From DATLGD01 sp035540755 (GTDB taxonomy: Bacteria > Actinomycetota > Actinomycetes > Mycobacteriales > SCTD01), in assembly GCA_035540755.1 (NCBI GenBank), contig DATLGD010000065.1, forward strand, positions 1 through 40,874: DNA of 40,874 bases, read 5' to 3'. A program made the translations under genes and the position numbers. Within the stretch, counting starts at the first letter, position 1. Each line of letters starts with the position of its first letter. The notes beneath the pieces are model-generated. The model saw only the letters and a list, made by a program, of their open reading frames with translations, made no database searches and was not told where the DNA came from. Shown here one piece after another: positions 15,489 to 23,905 of this stretch.

Positions 15489-15562
15489 GACGGCTCCAGG
15501 TGGGGAAGGACGGCGGGGCGACCTGCCCCGCTCGAGGAGTTGGACCGGCCGGCCGCCGATCG

Positions 15563-15583
15563 GTTACGCGCGTCGCCGGTAAC
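15563..15583 (+). promoter_or_regulatory. Dyad GTTAC-N11-GTAAC upstream of the second ECF sigma gene
   Basis: A perfect 5-bp dyad (GTTAC 15563-15567, GTAAC 15579-15583) lies in the divergent promoter region. The right half overlaps TAACGG (15580-15585), 7 nt before a possible leaderless GTG at 15593. It could be an operator or part of an autoregulated ECF promoter. The arms are short. Confidence 0.35.
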
Positions 15584-15592
15584 GGTCGGGGC

Positions 15593-16189
15593 GTGGGTGC
15601 GGTCCAATGCCGTGTGGTCCTTGCTCCGGTCGACCCGGCGCTCGTGCGCGCCTGCCAGCGCGGTGAGAGCGGCGCCATGGACGCCCTCATCCGGGGCACC
15701 TACGCCGACGTCTACGCCCTGTGCCGGCGGCTGCTCGGCGATCCGGCAGACGCGGCCGACGCCACCCAGGAGGTGTACCTGCGCGTGATGCGCTCGGTGC
15801 TGGGCTTCCGTGGCGAGGCCGCCTTCGGCACGTGGCTGCACCGGGTGACGGTCAACGTCTGCAGCACGGCGCTGACCCGGCGCGGCGACGTCCGCGGGCG
15901 CGGGCAGTCCGCCGGTCGCGCGCCGTTCGGCCTGCCCGGCGGGGTGGACGACCTGGTCGCCGCCGGTCCTGGCCCGGAGGACCGTGCGGAGACCGCCGAC
16001 CTCGCGGCCCGCACCGCCCGGGCCCTGGGCGGGCTGTCCGAGGATGCCCGGGAGGTGGTGCTGCTGCGCGACGTGCAGGGCCTGTCGACCCGGGAGACGG
16101 CCGCGCTGCTCGGCATCAGCGAGGGTGCCGTGAAGGTTCGCCTGCACCGGGCGCACGCCCGGCTGCGTTCGCTCGTGGAGGTGCCATGA
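15593..16189 (+). CDS. ECF-type RNA polymerase sigma factor (second)
   Basis: Region 2 is clear: LVRACQRGESGAMDALIR, CRRLLGDPADAADATQEVYL, FGTWLHRVTVNVC. Region 4 follows (LGGLSEDAREVVLLRDVQG, then HTH STRETAALLGISEGAVKVRL and HRAHARLR). Region 3 is absent. The start is uncertain. GTG at 15593 fits a leaderless pattern (198 residues) and GTG at 15614 would give 191. The stop overlaps the next ATG (ATGA), coupling it to a zinc-binding anti-sigma protein. Such pairs usually respond to envelope or redox stress; the signal here is unknown. Confidence 0.92.
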   Translation: MGAVQCRVVLAPVDPALVRACQRGESGAMDALIRGTYADVYALCRRLLGDPADAADATQEVYLRVMRSVLGFRGEAAFGTWLHRVTVNVCSTALTRRGDVRGRGQSAGRAPFGLPGGVDDLVAAGPGPEDRAETADLAARTARALGGLSEDAREVVLLRDVQGLSTRETAALLGISEGAVKVRLHRAHARLRSLVEVP

Positions 16190-16614
16190 CGTCCGACGGC
16201 TCCGACGGCCGGCCGCTCGGCCGGGTCTGCACGGAGGTGCAGCGCCACCTGCCGGCCCACGTCCGGGGCGAGCTGGGCCGCTCCCGACGGCGGCTGGTCA
16301 CGCTCCACACCCGAGGGTGCGGGGACTGCCGGACCGCGCTGGAGCGGCAGCTCGACGTGCGTCGCGGCCTGACCGCGCTGGCCCCGGCCCTCGACCTGCC
16401 CGCGGAGCCCCCGGCGGGCCTGCTCGACACGCTCCTGGCGTCGGCCGCGTCGCCCGGGGTGGCCGGGCGGGCGGCGGTACCGGCACGCGGCGCCGTCAGC
16501 GGGGCGCGTCCGGTCCTGTCGCTGGCCCTGCTCGTGGCCGGTGCCGCGGTGGGGACCGGCGCGGGCTACGCCGGCTGGCGCGCCGTCAGGCGGGTAGGTG
16601 CCCGCCGCCGCTGA
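16186..16614 (+). CDS. Zinc-binding (ZAS-like) membrane anti-sigma factor
   Basis: The 142-residue product has the anti-sigma zinc motif H-x3-C-x2-C in LHTRGCGDC (H41, C45, C48), with C15 possibly related. One membrane segment lies at about 109-127, followed by a short basic tail. This fits a membrane-tethered anti-sigma that holds the overlapping ECF sigma until a signal arrives. Almost nothing extends beyond the membrane segment, so sensing would have to occur in the cytoplasmic domain or the membrane. The ATG at 16186 overlaps the sigma stop. Its end is 10 bp from the convergent phosphodiesterase-like gene. Confidence 0.85.
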   Translation: MTSDGSDGRPLGRVCTEVQRHLPAHVRGELGRSRRRLVTLHTRGCGDCRTALERQLDVRRGLTALAPALDLPAEPPAGLLDTLLASAASPGVAGRAAVPARGAVSGARPVLSLALLVAGAAVGTGAGYAGWRAVRRVGARRR

Positions 16615-16624
16615 CGCCCGGTGC

Positions 16625-17803
16625 TCACCCGGCTCCGGTGCTCAGCAGCGGCACGAGCAGCTCGTCGTCGGTGAGGGCGCCGTGCTGCCCCGGTAGCGAC
16701 GACAGCATCGACTCCGCGCTGCGGCGCACGACCGCGACGTCGGGCGTCGTGGCGATGGCGACGACGTCGCCGATGCGGGACCGGGCGGTGGTGGTCACCT
16801 CCGGGCCGAACAGGCCGGCCGCGACGGCGTCGTCCCGGGTGCCGATCCACATCCGGTCGCCGAGCTCTGCGGTCCAGGCGGCGAGCACGTCCCGCGCTGC
16901 GCCGGGGCGGGTGTGCACGTGACGCATGCGCGGCTCGCCGGCGAGCGCCACCACGCCGTCCTGCAGGATCCCGCTGGCGTCGACGTCGACCCGCCCCTCC
17001 TCCGGCACGACGACCATCCCGTGGTCGGCCGTGACGTGCAGGACGGCGTCGGGCGGCAGCTGCTCGGCCAGCAGCCGGGCGAATCCGTCGACCAGCTGCA
17101 GCTGGCTCAGCCAGGCGTCGGTCTCCGATCCGCGGACGTGACCGATGAGGTCGAGCTCGGACAGGTAGCAGTAGACCAGGCTGCGGTTGCCGCGCTGCAC
17201 CCCGTCGAGGGCGAGCGCGAGGGAGTCGCCCCAGGCGTAGGAGCCGGCGAACCGCCCGCCGCGCAGGGCCGCCCGGGTCAGGCCGGAGTCGGCGAACTGC
17301 GCCGACGTCGCCGTCGTGACCGTGACGCCGGCGTCGGCCGCGCGCTCGAAGGCGGTCGGCTGCGGCTGCACCTGCTCGGGCGGCAGCCGGTCGCGCAGGT
17401 CGCCGCCGGAGCCGACCGGGCGCCAGGCCAGCCAGTTGACGGCGTCGCCGACCTCCTCCACGTACGAGGAGTAGCCGGTCAGGCCGTGCTCGCCCGGCGG
17501 CAGGCCGGTGCCGAGCGAGGTCAGGCTGGTCACGGTCGTCGACGGGAAGCCGGCGGTCAGCGGCCGGCCGGTCAGGCCGGTGAGGAACGGAGCGGCGTCG
17601 GCGTGCCGCTTCAGCAGCTCCCAGCCCATGCCGTCGACCAGCAGCACGACCGCGCGCGCGGTGTCGGCGAGGGTCAGCGGGTTCGGCTCGCCACCGACGC
17701 CGAGCGAGGCCAGCACCGAGGGCAGGAGGTCGGCCAGCGACGCCTCTCCGTACCGGACGGTCGGCAGCGTCGGGCGCGGCGCGGTGTCGGTCACGGCCGT
17801 CAT
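16625..17803 (-). CDS. Alkaline-phosphatase-superfamily phosphodiesterase/nucleotide pyrophosphatase-like protein
   Basis: The 392-residue protein matches the type I phosphodiesterase/nucleotide pyrophosphatase fold. VLLVDGMGWELL carries the first metal-binding Asp, and FPSTTVTSL carries the likely Thr nucleophile. ELDLIGHVRG and HVTADHGMVVV supply further metal ligands. No signal peptide or membrane segment is seen, so it should be cytoplasmic. The substrate is unknown. The ATG at 17803 is 11 bp after the stop of the YbaK-like gene on the same strand, so they form a two-gene operon. Confidence 0.88.
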   Translation of the reverse strand: MTAVTDTAPRPTLPTVRYGEASLADLLPSVLASLGVGGEPNPLTLADTARAVVLLVDGMGWELLKRHADAAPFLTGLTGRPLTAGFPSTTVTSLTSLGTGLPPGEHGLTGYSSYVEEVGDAVNWLAWRPVGSGGDLRDRLPPEQVQPQPTAFERAADAGVTVTTATSAQFADSGLTRAALRGGRFAGSYAWGDSLALALDGVQRGNRSLVYCYLSELDLIGHVRGSETDAWLSQLQLVDGFARLLAEQLPPDAVLHVTADHGMVVVPEEGRVDVDASGILQDGVVALAGEPRMRHVHTRPGAARDVLAAWTAELGDRMWIGTRDDAVAAGLFGPEVTTTARSRIGDVVAIATTPDVAVVRRSAESMLSSLPGQHGALTDDELLVPLLSTGAG

Positions 17804-17814
17804 GCAAGCACGCG

Positions 17815-18348
17815 TCAGGACGGCTGCCCGAGCCCGACGAGCACCTCGGCGCAGGACAGCTCGGCCAGAGCGGCCCCCGGCACCACGAGCTTGGAGCGGC
17901 GCAGCCCGGAGCCGACGACGACCAGCGGTGCCGCCACGACGGCGGGATCGACGAGCACCGGCCAGTCCGCCGGCAGGCCGAACGGGGTGATGCCGCCGAA
18001 CTCCATCCCGGTCCGCTCGACGGCGTCGGCATGGGGGAGGAAGGAGGCCTTGCGCGCCTCGAGCCGGCGGCGCACCAGCCCGTTCACGTCGGCCCGCGTG
18101 GTGGCGAGCACCACGACGGCGGCGGTGCGCAGGTCCTCACCGCGCCGCCCGGCCACCACGACGCAGTTGGCGGACGCCTCGAGCGGAACCTCGTAGGCCT
18201 CGCAGAACGCCGCGGTGTCGGCCAGGTCGGGGTCGATCGGCGCCACGTGCAGGGGCGGTCCGGTCCAGCGCCGGACGGCGTCGGCCACCGGGTCGGCCAG
18301 CAGGTCGAGGCCGTCGAGGGCGGGGACGGTGCGGAGGCGGCCGATCAC
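17815..18348 (-). CDS. YbaK/EbsC-family aminoacyl-tRNA deacylase
   Basis: YbaK-type proteins hydrolyse misacylated tRNA (for example Cys-tRNA-Pro). The 177-residue product has the family core: ANCVVVAGRRGEDLRTAAVV, RADVNGLVRRRL and the signature EFGGITPFGLP. It ends in GSGLRRSKLVVPGAALAELS. The GTG at 18348 was chosen because a -10-like TAGGCT lies 7 nt upstream and homology begins near there. An open frame extends further upstream but lacks family sequence. It heads a two-gene operon with the phosphodiesterase-like gene. Confidence 0.87.
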   Translation of the reverse strand: MIGRLRTVPALDGLDLLADPVADAVRRWTGPPLHVAPIDPDLADTAAFCEAYEVPLEASANCVVVAGRRGEDLRTAAVVVLATTRADVNGLVRRRLEARKASFLPHADAVERTGMEFGGITPFGLPADWPVLVDPAVVAAPLVVVGSGLRRSKLVVPGAALAELSCAEVLVGLGQPS

Positions 18349-18355
18349 GCCGGCC

Positions 18356-18361
18356 AGCCTA
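18356..18361 (-). promoter_or_regulatory. -10-like box of a leaderless YbaK transcript
   Basis: TAGGCT (minus strand) lies 7 nt before the GTG at 18348. The remaining 187 bp to the dnaE ATG is a divergent intergenic region in which I see no clear dnaE promoter, only its Shine-Dalgarno GGAGG at 18533-18537. Confidence 0.45.
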
Positions 18362-18548
18362 GGCGTCGCCGCGACTCGCGCCCCGGGGATCCCGGTGCTT
18401 GTCGGTGGGCCGTGCGACGATCCTGCGGTCGCGCTCGTCGGACCTGAGAGCGGCCGCACCAGAGCACAGCACGGCCCGCCTTCCCCTCGGACCGACGCTG
18501 ATCGTCATGGCGTTGCACCACGGTTCCAGGTAGGAGGCTGCCCCCGAC

Positions 18549-21500
18549 ATGGGCGATTCGGACTCGTTCGTGCACCTGCACGTGCACACCGAGTACTCCA
18601 TGCTCGACGGGGCGGCCCGGCTCGACGACCTGTTCGCCAAGACCGCCGAGCTCGGCATGCCGGCGCTGGCCATGACCGACCACGGCAACGTGTTCGGCGC
18701 CTACGACTTCTGGAAGAAGTCCCAGGCGCACGGGGTCAAGCCGATCATCGGCAGCGAGATGTACATCGCTCCGGGCAGCCGGTTCGACAAGACCCGCGTC
18801 CGCTGGGGCGACGGCGGCGAGGACGACGTCTCGGGCGGCGGCGCCTACACGCACATGACCATGCTCGCGACGTCCACCGAGGGCATGCACCGGCTGTTCA
18901 GGCTGAGCAGCCTGGCGAGCCTGGAGGGCTACTACTACAAGCCCCGCGTCGACAAGGAGCTCCTGGCCGAGCACGTGCGGCCGAACGTCGACATCATCGC
19001 GACCACCGGCTGCCCGTCCGGTGAGATCCAGACCTACCTGCGCATGGGCGAGTACGAGAAGGCCAAGCGCAGCGCGGGGGAGTTCCGCGACATCTTCGGC
19101 GCGGAGAACTTCTTCTGCGAGCTGATGGACCACGGCATCCCGATCGAGCGCCGGGCCCAGAAGGACCTCATCCGGCTCGCCAAGGACATGGGCCTGCCGT
19201 TCCTCGCGACGAACGACCTGCACTACACCCACCCGGAGGACGCGCGCGCCCACGAGGTGCTGCTGTGCGTGCAGTCCGGCAAGACGATGAGCGACCCGAA
19301 CCGCTTCAAGTTCGACGCGCAGGACTTCTATCTCAAGAGCCCGCGCGAGATGCGCGACCTGTGGAGCGAGTTCCCGGACGCCTGCGACAACACGCTGCTG
19401 GTCGCCGAGCGCTGCGAGATGAGCTTCACCGAGGGCGCCGACCTCATGCCGCGAGTCGACGTCCCCGAGGGCTACGACGAGCAGGCCTGGCTGCGCGAGC
19501 AGGTGCACGCCGGCCTGCGCGAGCGCTTCAAGGGCGCCCCCGTTCCCGAGACGCACGTCCGCCAGGCCGACTACGAGTGCGACGTCATCATCAAGATGGG
19601 GTTCCCGGGCTACTTCCTGGTCACCGCCGACCTGGTGCAGTACGCCAAGGACAACGGCATCCGGGTCGGCCCGGGCCGCGGCTCGGCCGCCGGCTCCCTC
19701 GTCGCCTACGCGCTGAAGATCACCGAGCTGGACCCGATCGAGCACAAGCTGCTCTTCGAGCGCTTCCTCAACCCCGAGCGCATCTCGATGCCCGACATCG
19801 ACCTCGACTTCGACGAGCGCCGGCGCGGCGACATGATCCGCTACGCCACCGAGAAGTACGGCGAGGAGCGGGTCGCCCAGATCATCACCTACGGCACCAT
19901 CAAGGCGAAGGCCGCCGTGAAGGACGCCGCGCGCGTGCTCGGCCACCCCTTCTCCACCGGCGACCGCATCACCAAGGCCATGCCGCCGGCGGTCATGGGC
20001 AAGGACATCCCGCTGTCCGGCGTCTTCGACCCCCAGCACAAGCGCTACGGCGAGGCCGGCGAGTTCCGGGCCCTCTACGAGAGCGACCCCGACGTCAAGG
20101 CCGTGGTCGACACCGCCCGCGGGCTCGAGGGGCTCAAGCGCCAGTGGGGCGTGCACGCCGCCGGGGTCATCCTGTGCCGCGAGCCCCTGCTCGACGTCAT
20201 CCCGATCCACCGCCGCGACCAGGACGGCGCGATCATCACCCAGTTCGACATGGGCGCCTGCGAGACCCTCGGGCTGCTCAAGATGGACTTCCTGGGCCTG
20301 CGCAACCTGACCGTCCTCGACGACTGCCTCAAGCACATCGCGAACAACCGCGGCCAGACCGTGGTGCTCGAGGACCTCGACGTCATGACGCCGGACCCGA
20401 AGACCTACGAGCTGCTCAGCCGCGGCGAGACGCTCGGGGTCTTCCAGCTCGACGGCGGACCGATGCGGGCGCTGCTGCGGTCCATGCAGCCGGACAGCTT
20501 CGAGACGATCTCCGCCGTCCTCGCGCTGTACCGGCCGGGGCCGATGGGCGCCAACGCGCACAACGACTACGCCGACCGCAAGACCGGCCGGAAGCCCGTG
20601 GTGCCGATCCACCCCGAGCTCGAAGAGCCGCTGAAGGACATCCTGGGCGACACCTACGGGTTGATCGTCTACCAGGAGCAGGTCATGGCGATCGCCCAGC
20701 AGCTCGCCGGCTACACGCTCGGCGCCGCCGACCTGCTGCGCCGCGCGATGGGCAAGAAGAAGAAGGAGATCCTCGACAAGGAGTACGTGCCGTTCCGTGA
20801 CGGCATGAAGGGCAACGGCTTCTCCGACGCGGCGATCAAGACGCTGTGGGACATCCTCGTCCCGTTCTCCGACTACGCCTTCAACCGCGCGCACACCGCC
20901 GGCTACGGCCTCGTGTCGTTCTGGACCGCCTACCTCAAGGCCAACTACCCGGCCGAGTACATGGCGGCGCTGCTCACCTCGGTCAAGGACGACAAGGACA
21001 AGAGCGCGCTCTACCTCGCCGAGTGCCGGCGCATGGGCATCAAGGTGCTGCCGCCCGACGTGAACGAGTCCGACGGCGACTTCACCCCGCGCGGCACCGA
21101 CATCCGCTTCGGCCTGACGGCGATCCGCAACGTCGGTGAGAACGTCGTCGCCTCCATCGTCGCGACGCGCACGAGCAAGGGCCGCTTCGCCGACTTCGGC
21201 GACTTCCTGCGCAAAGTCGACGCCGTCGCGTGCAACAAGAAGACCGTCGACTCGCTGTGCCGCGCCGGGGCCTTCGACTCCCTGGGTCACAGCCGCAAGG
21301 GCCTGGTCCAGGTCTGCCCCGAGGCCATCGACGCCGTCCTCGAGACCAAGCGGGCCGAGGCCATCGGCCAGTTCGACCTCTTCGGGGGCGGCGACGACGG
21401 TCCGGGCGACTCGGGCCTGTTCGACGTCACCGTCCCGATGGGGGAGTGGGAGAAGTCGGTCCTGCTCGCCTACGAGCGGGAGATGCTCGGGCTGTACGTG

Positions 21501-22082
21501 TCCGACCACCCGCTGCTCGGCATCGAGCACGTGCTGGCCGCGGCGGTCGACTGCCCGGTGTCGGCCATGGCCGAGCTCGAGGACGGCCGCACGGTCACGG
21601 TCGGCGGGATCCTGTCGAGCGTCACCCGGCGGGTGACCAAGCAGGGCAACGCCTGGGCGGCGGTGCAGCTCGAGGACCTCGAGGGCTCGGTCGAGGTGAT
21701 GTTCTTCCCGGCCTCGTACGCCTCCGCCGCGGTGCACCTGGTCGAGGACGCCGTCGTGCTCGTCCGGGGCCGGGTCGACAAGCGCGAGGACGTCCCGAAG
21801 CTGATCGCCAACGAGCTCACCATCCCCGACCTGTCGGTCGGGCCGCGCGGACCGGTGGTCGTGCAGCTGCCCGTCCAGCGCTGCACCCCGCCGGTGGTGG
21901 AGCGCTTCAAGGACGTCCTGTCCTCCCACCCGGGCACCACCGAGGTGCACCTGCAGCTGACCAGCGGGCCCAAGACCACCGTCGTCCGGCTCGACGACCG
22001 CCTGCGGGTCACCGCCACCCCGTCGCTGTTCGCCGACCTCAAGGCCCTGCTCGGTCCGGGGTGCCTGCCGGTCGGCGGCTGA
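18549..22082 (+). CDS. dnaE: DNA polymerase III alpha subunit (DnaE1-type replicase)
   Basis: The 1177-residue replicative polymerase has an N-terminal PHP domain (HLHVHTEYSMLDGAARL; MTDHGNVFG). The Pol III core has two catalytic Asp in PDIDLDFDE (D416, D418). Next come the fingers (ALYRPGPMGANAHND, ADLLRRAMGKKKKE, FNRAHTAGYGLVS) and helix-hairpin-helix region. The OB domain is near 1015-1080 (VTVGGILSSVTRRVTKQG), then a small C-terminal domain. The PHP metal-binding His pattern is largely retained, so residual proofreading exonuclease activity, known for mycobacterial DnaE1, is plausible. ATG at 18549 follows GGAGG. Confidence 0.97.
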   Translation: MGDSDSFVHLHVHTEYSMLDGAARLDDLFAKTAELGMPALAMTDHGNVFGAYDFWKKSQAHGVKPIIGSEMYIAPGSRFDKTRVRWGDGGEDDVSGGGAYTHMTMLATSTEGMHRLFRLSSLASLEGYYYKPRVDKELLAEHVRPNVDIIATTGCPSGEIQTYLRMGEYEKAKRSAGEFRDIFGAENFFCELMDHGIPIERRAQKDLIRLAKDMGLPFLATNDLHYTHPEDARAHEVLLCVQSGKTMSDPNRFKFDAQDFYLKSPREMRDLWSEFPDACDNTLLVAERCEMSFTEGADLMPRVDVPEGYDEQAWLREQVHAGLRERFKGAPVPETHVRQADYECDVIIKMGFPGYFLVTADLVQYAKDNGIRVGPGRGSAAGSLVAYALKITELDPIEHKLLFERFLNPERISMPDIDLDFDERRRGDMIRYATEKYGEERVAQIITYGTIKAKAAVKDAARVLGHPFSTGDRITKAMPPAVMGKDIPLSGVFDPQHKRYGEAGEFRALYESDPDVKAVVDTARGLEGLKRQWGVHAAGVILCREPLLDVIPIHRRDQDGAIITQFDMGACETLGLLKMDFLGLRNLTVLDDCLKHIANNRGQTVVLEDLDVMTPDPKTYELLSRGETLGVFQLDGGPMRALLRSMQPDSFETISAVLALYRPGPMGANAHNDYADRKTGRKPVVPIHPELEEPLKDILGDTYGLIVYQEQVMAIAQQLAGYTLGAADLLRRAMGKKKKEILDKEYVPFRDGMKGNGFSDAAIKTLWDILVPFSDYAFNRAHTAGYGLVSFWTAYLKANYPAEYMAALLTSVKDDKDKSALYLAECRRMGIKVLPPDVNESDGDFTPRGTDIRFGLTAIRNVGENVVASIVATRTSKGRFADFGDFLRKVDAVACNKKTVDSLCRAGAFDSLGHSRKGLVQVCPEAIDAVLETKRAEAIGQFDLFGGGDDGPGDSGLFDVTVPMGEWEKSVLLAYEREMLGLYVSDHPLLGIEHVLAAAVDCPVSAMAELEDGRTVTVGGILSSVTRRVTKQGNAWAAVQLEDLEGSVEVMFFPASYASAAVHLVEDAVVLVRGRVDKREDVPKLIANELTIPDLSVGPRGPVVVQLPVQRCTPPVVERFKDVLSSHPGTTEVHLQLTSGPKTTVVRLDDRLRVTATPSLFADLKALLGPGCLPVGG

Positions 22083-22097
22083 GCTGCCCGTCGCTGA

Positions 22098-22119
22098 CCC
22101 GGGTGGCGGCCAGCCCGGG
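22098..22119 (+). terminator. Weak stem-loop after dnaE
   Basis: CCCGGG at 22098-22103 and 22114-22119 could form a 6-bp stem with a 10-nt loop, 16 bp past the dnaE stop. No U-tract. Confidence 0.25.
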
Positions 22120-22136
22120 CCGCGCCGCTGTCGTGG

Positions 22137-22142
22137 CAGGCT
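22137..22142 (+). promoter_or_regulatory. -10-like box, leaderless transcript
   Basis: CAGGCT lies 6 nt before the GTG at 22149. The surrounding GGCAGGCTGG also occurs 7 nt before the ATG at 36770. Confidence 0.35.
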
Positions 22143-22148
22143 GGTGCG

Positions 22149-22784
22149 GTGGACTCCGTGAGGCTCTGCGGCGGGACCCTCGAGGTCGAGCACCCCGACC
22201 ATGTGCTGCTCGACTACCTCGACGCCCGCAACGGCTACGCCTATCCCTGCTACGACACCCTGGTGACCAACGGGTCGGCCGAGCTGGTCGACGGCGACCT
22301 GCTCGCTCCGGCGCTGATGGGCGTCGACATCGACCGGTCCCGCTTCCGGCTGCTGCGCGACATGCTGCCGGCGCTGGAGGGGGTGGCCGACCTGCCGCAG
22401 GTCGCGCTGCAGGACGCCGACGACGACCACGTCCTGTGCGTGGCCGGCATCTTCGGGATGCTCGACGAGCCGAAGTACGCCGGCCGGGGCATCCGCGGCA
22501 CGATCGTCAGCAAGGTGCTGCACCGCAAGCGCCCGGACCTGGTCCCGCTCTACGACTCGCGCATCTTCGAGGCCTACACCGCACCGGGAGCCGTGCTGCG
22601 GTCCACCGACCGCTCGTGGCAGCAGTTCATGGCACTGCTGTGCATGCAGATGCGCGCCGACCTCCAGGCCGAGGCGGGGGCGTTCGCCGAGCTCCAGAGG
22701 CTGGCCGCCGAGCAGGACACGCCGGTGACGCAGCTGCGCATCCTGGACATCCTCGTGTGGCGGACCGCGGAGGCGTGGCACTGA
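22149..22784 (+). CDS. DUF6308-like protein of unknown function
   Basis: The 211-residue soluble protein resembles the actinobacterial DUF6308 group, mainly through TIVSKVLHRKRPDLVPLYDSRIF near residues 118-140. Other parts are YDTLVTNGSAELVDGDLLAPALMGVDI and a C-terminal ILDILVWRTAEAWH. The function of this family is not known. The GTG start at 22149 fits a leaderless arrangement. Its end overlaps the amidohydrolase start region by 4 or 10 bp depending on the start used. Confidence 0.75.
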   Translation: MDSVRLCGGTLEVEHPDHVLLDYLDARNGYAYPCYDTLVTNGSAELVDGDLLAPALMGVDIDRSRFRLLRDMLPALEGVADLPQVALQDADDDHVLCVAGIFGMLDEPKYAGRGIRGTIVSKVLHRKRPDLVPLYDSRIFEAYTAPGAVLRSTDRSWQQFMALLCMQMRADLQAEAGAFAELQRLAAEQDTPVTQLRILDILVWRTAEAWH

Positions 22785-23887
22785 CCGAGCCGACCGGGAC
22801 GCCGCCGCGTCGCGAGCAGCTCGACACCGGCGTCGTCCTGCACGGCACGGTCTGGGCCGGCGGTGCCGCCGAGCCACTCCTCGACGGCGTGGTCGTCGTC
22901 GACGCGGCCGGCCGGGTCGCGGCGCTCGGACCGGCCGGCTCGGTCCCGCTGCCCGAGGGACTGCGCCGGCTCGGCGGCCCGGATGCGTGGATCGGCCCCG
23001 GCGTCGTGGACGCCCACGTGCACCTGGCCTTCGCCTCGCCCGAGCAGATGCTGACCGGCGGCGTCGTCGCCGTGCGCGACCTCGGCGCACCGCCGGAGCT
23101 GGTGGCCGAGCTCCGCTCCCGCACCGGACCGCCGGCGGTGCACCTGGCCGGTCCTGTGCTCACCGCCCCCACCGGCTACCCGTCCCGGACCTGGGGGAGC
23201 GGAGGCTTCGCGGCCTTCCTCGACGACGCCGCGGTCGCCCGCACCCTCGTCGGCCGTCTGGTCGACGACGGCGTCGACGTGGTCAAGGTGGCGGTGGAGC
23301 CGGCGGGCGGGCAGCCGGTGCCAGGCCGGGCCGAGCTGCGGGCCGTCGTGGACGCCGCGCACGAGCGCGGGCTGAGGGTCACCGCGCACGCGCTGACCGC
23401 CGCCGCGGTGGGCCGGGTGCTCGACGCGGAGGTCGACGAGCTGGCGCACACGCCGACCGAGCCGCTCGACGACGCCCTGCTCGAGCGCATCGCTGACGCC
23501 GGGATGGTCGTGGTGTCGACGCTGCAGACGCTTGCCGGTCCGCCGAACGCGGACGGCTCACCCTCGGCCGTGGTGCGCAACGCCGCCGCGCTGCACGCCG
23601 CCGGGGTCCGACTGGTCTACGGCACCGACCTCGGCAACGCCGGCACGGTGCCGGGGGTGGACCCGCGCGAGCTCGACCGGCTGGCGGCCGCCGGGCTCGG
23701 CCGGCTCGGTGCGCTCCGGGCCGCCACCGAGGGGTCGGCCAGGCTGCTCGGGCGGTCGGGGGTGCTCGCGCCGGGCGCGGCGGCCGACCTCGTGCTCCTG
23801 CCCTGCGACCCGCTGGTGCAGCCGGAGGCGTGGCGCTCGCCGTCGGCGGTGGTCACGGCCGGCCGGCTGCTCCTGCCGGCGGACTGA
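22781..23887 (+). CDS. Metal-dependent amidohydrolase, imidazolonepropionase-like
   Basis: This is an amidohydrolase-superfamily barrel of about 369 residues. The metal-binding HxH is in VDAHVHL. Later ligands or catalytic residues are in VVKVAV (Lys), VTAHAL (His), ELAHTPTEP (His) and VYGTDLGN (Asp). The C-terminal APGAAADLVLL and AVVTAGRLLL are typical of the composite beta domain. The substrate is unknown. The start is ambiguous. CTG at 22781 overlaps the upstream stop as CTGA and has GGAGG (22769-22773) 7 nt before it. GTG at 22775 has that GGAGG only 1 nt away. Confidence 0.88.
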   Translation: MTEPTGTPPRREQLDTGVVLHGTVWAGGAAEPLLDGVVVVDAAGRVAALGPAGSVPLPEGLRRLGGPDAWIGPGVVDAHVHLAFASPEQMLTGGVVAVRDLGAPPELVAELRSRTGPPAVHLAGPVLTAPTGYPSRTWGSGGFAAFLDDAAVARTLVGRLVDDGVDVVKVAVEPAGGQPVPGRAELRAVVDAAHERGLRVTAHALTAAAVGRVLDAEVDELAHTPTEPLDDALLERIADAGMVVVSTLQTLAGPPNADGSPSAVVRNAAALHAAGVRLVYGTDLGNAGTVPGVDPRELDRLAAAGLGRLGALRAATEGSARLLGRSGVLAPGAAADLVLLPCDPLVQPEAWRSPSAVVTAGRLLLPAD

Positions 23888-23905
23888 CGCGGGCCGGTCA
23901 CGGGG

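Noticed and set aside
18349..18548. Searched the 200-bp YbaK-dnaE gap for a dnaE promoter or small RNA
   Set aside because: Apart from the YbaK -10 box and the dnaE Shine-Dalgarno, no convincing -35/-10 pair or conserved structure could be defended.
18345..23090. Very long open frame on the minus strand opposite dnaE
   Set aside because: High-GC codon use makes antisense frames stay open. The translation is His/Val/Leu/Arg-rich low complexity and the plus strand encodes a full, conserved DnaE.
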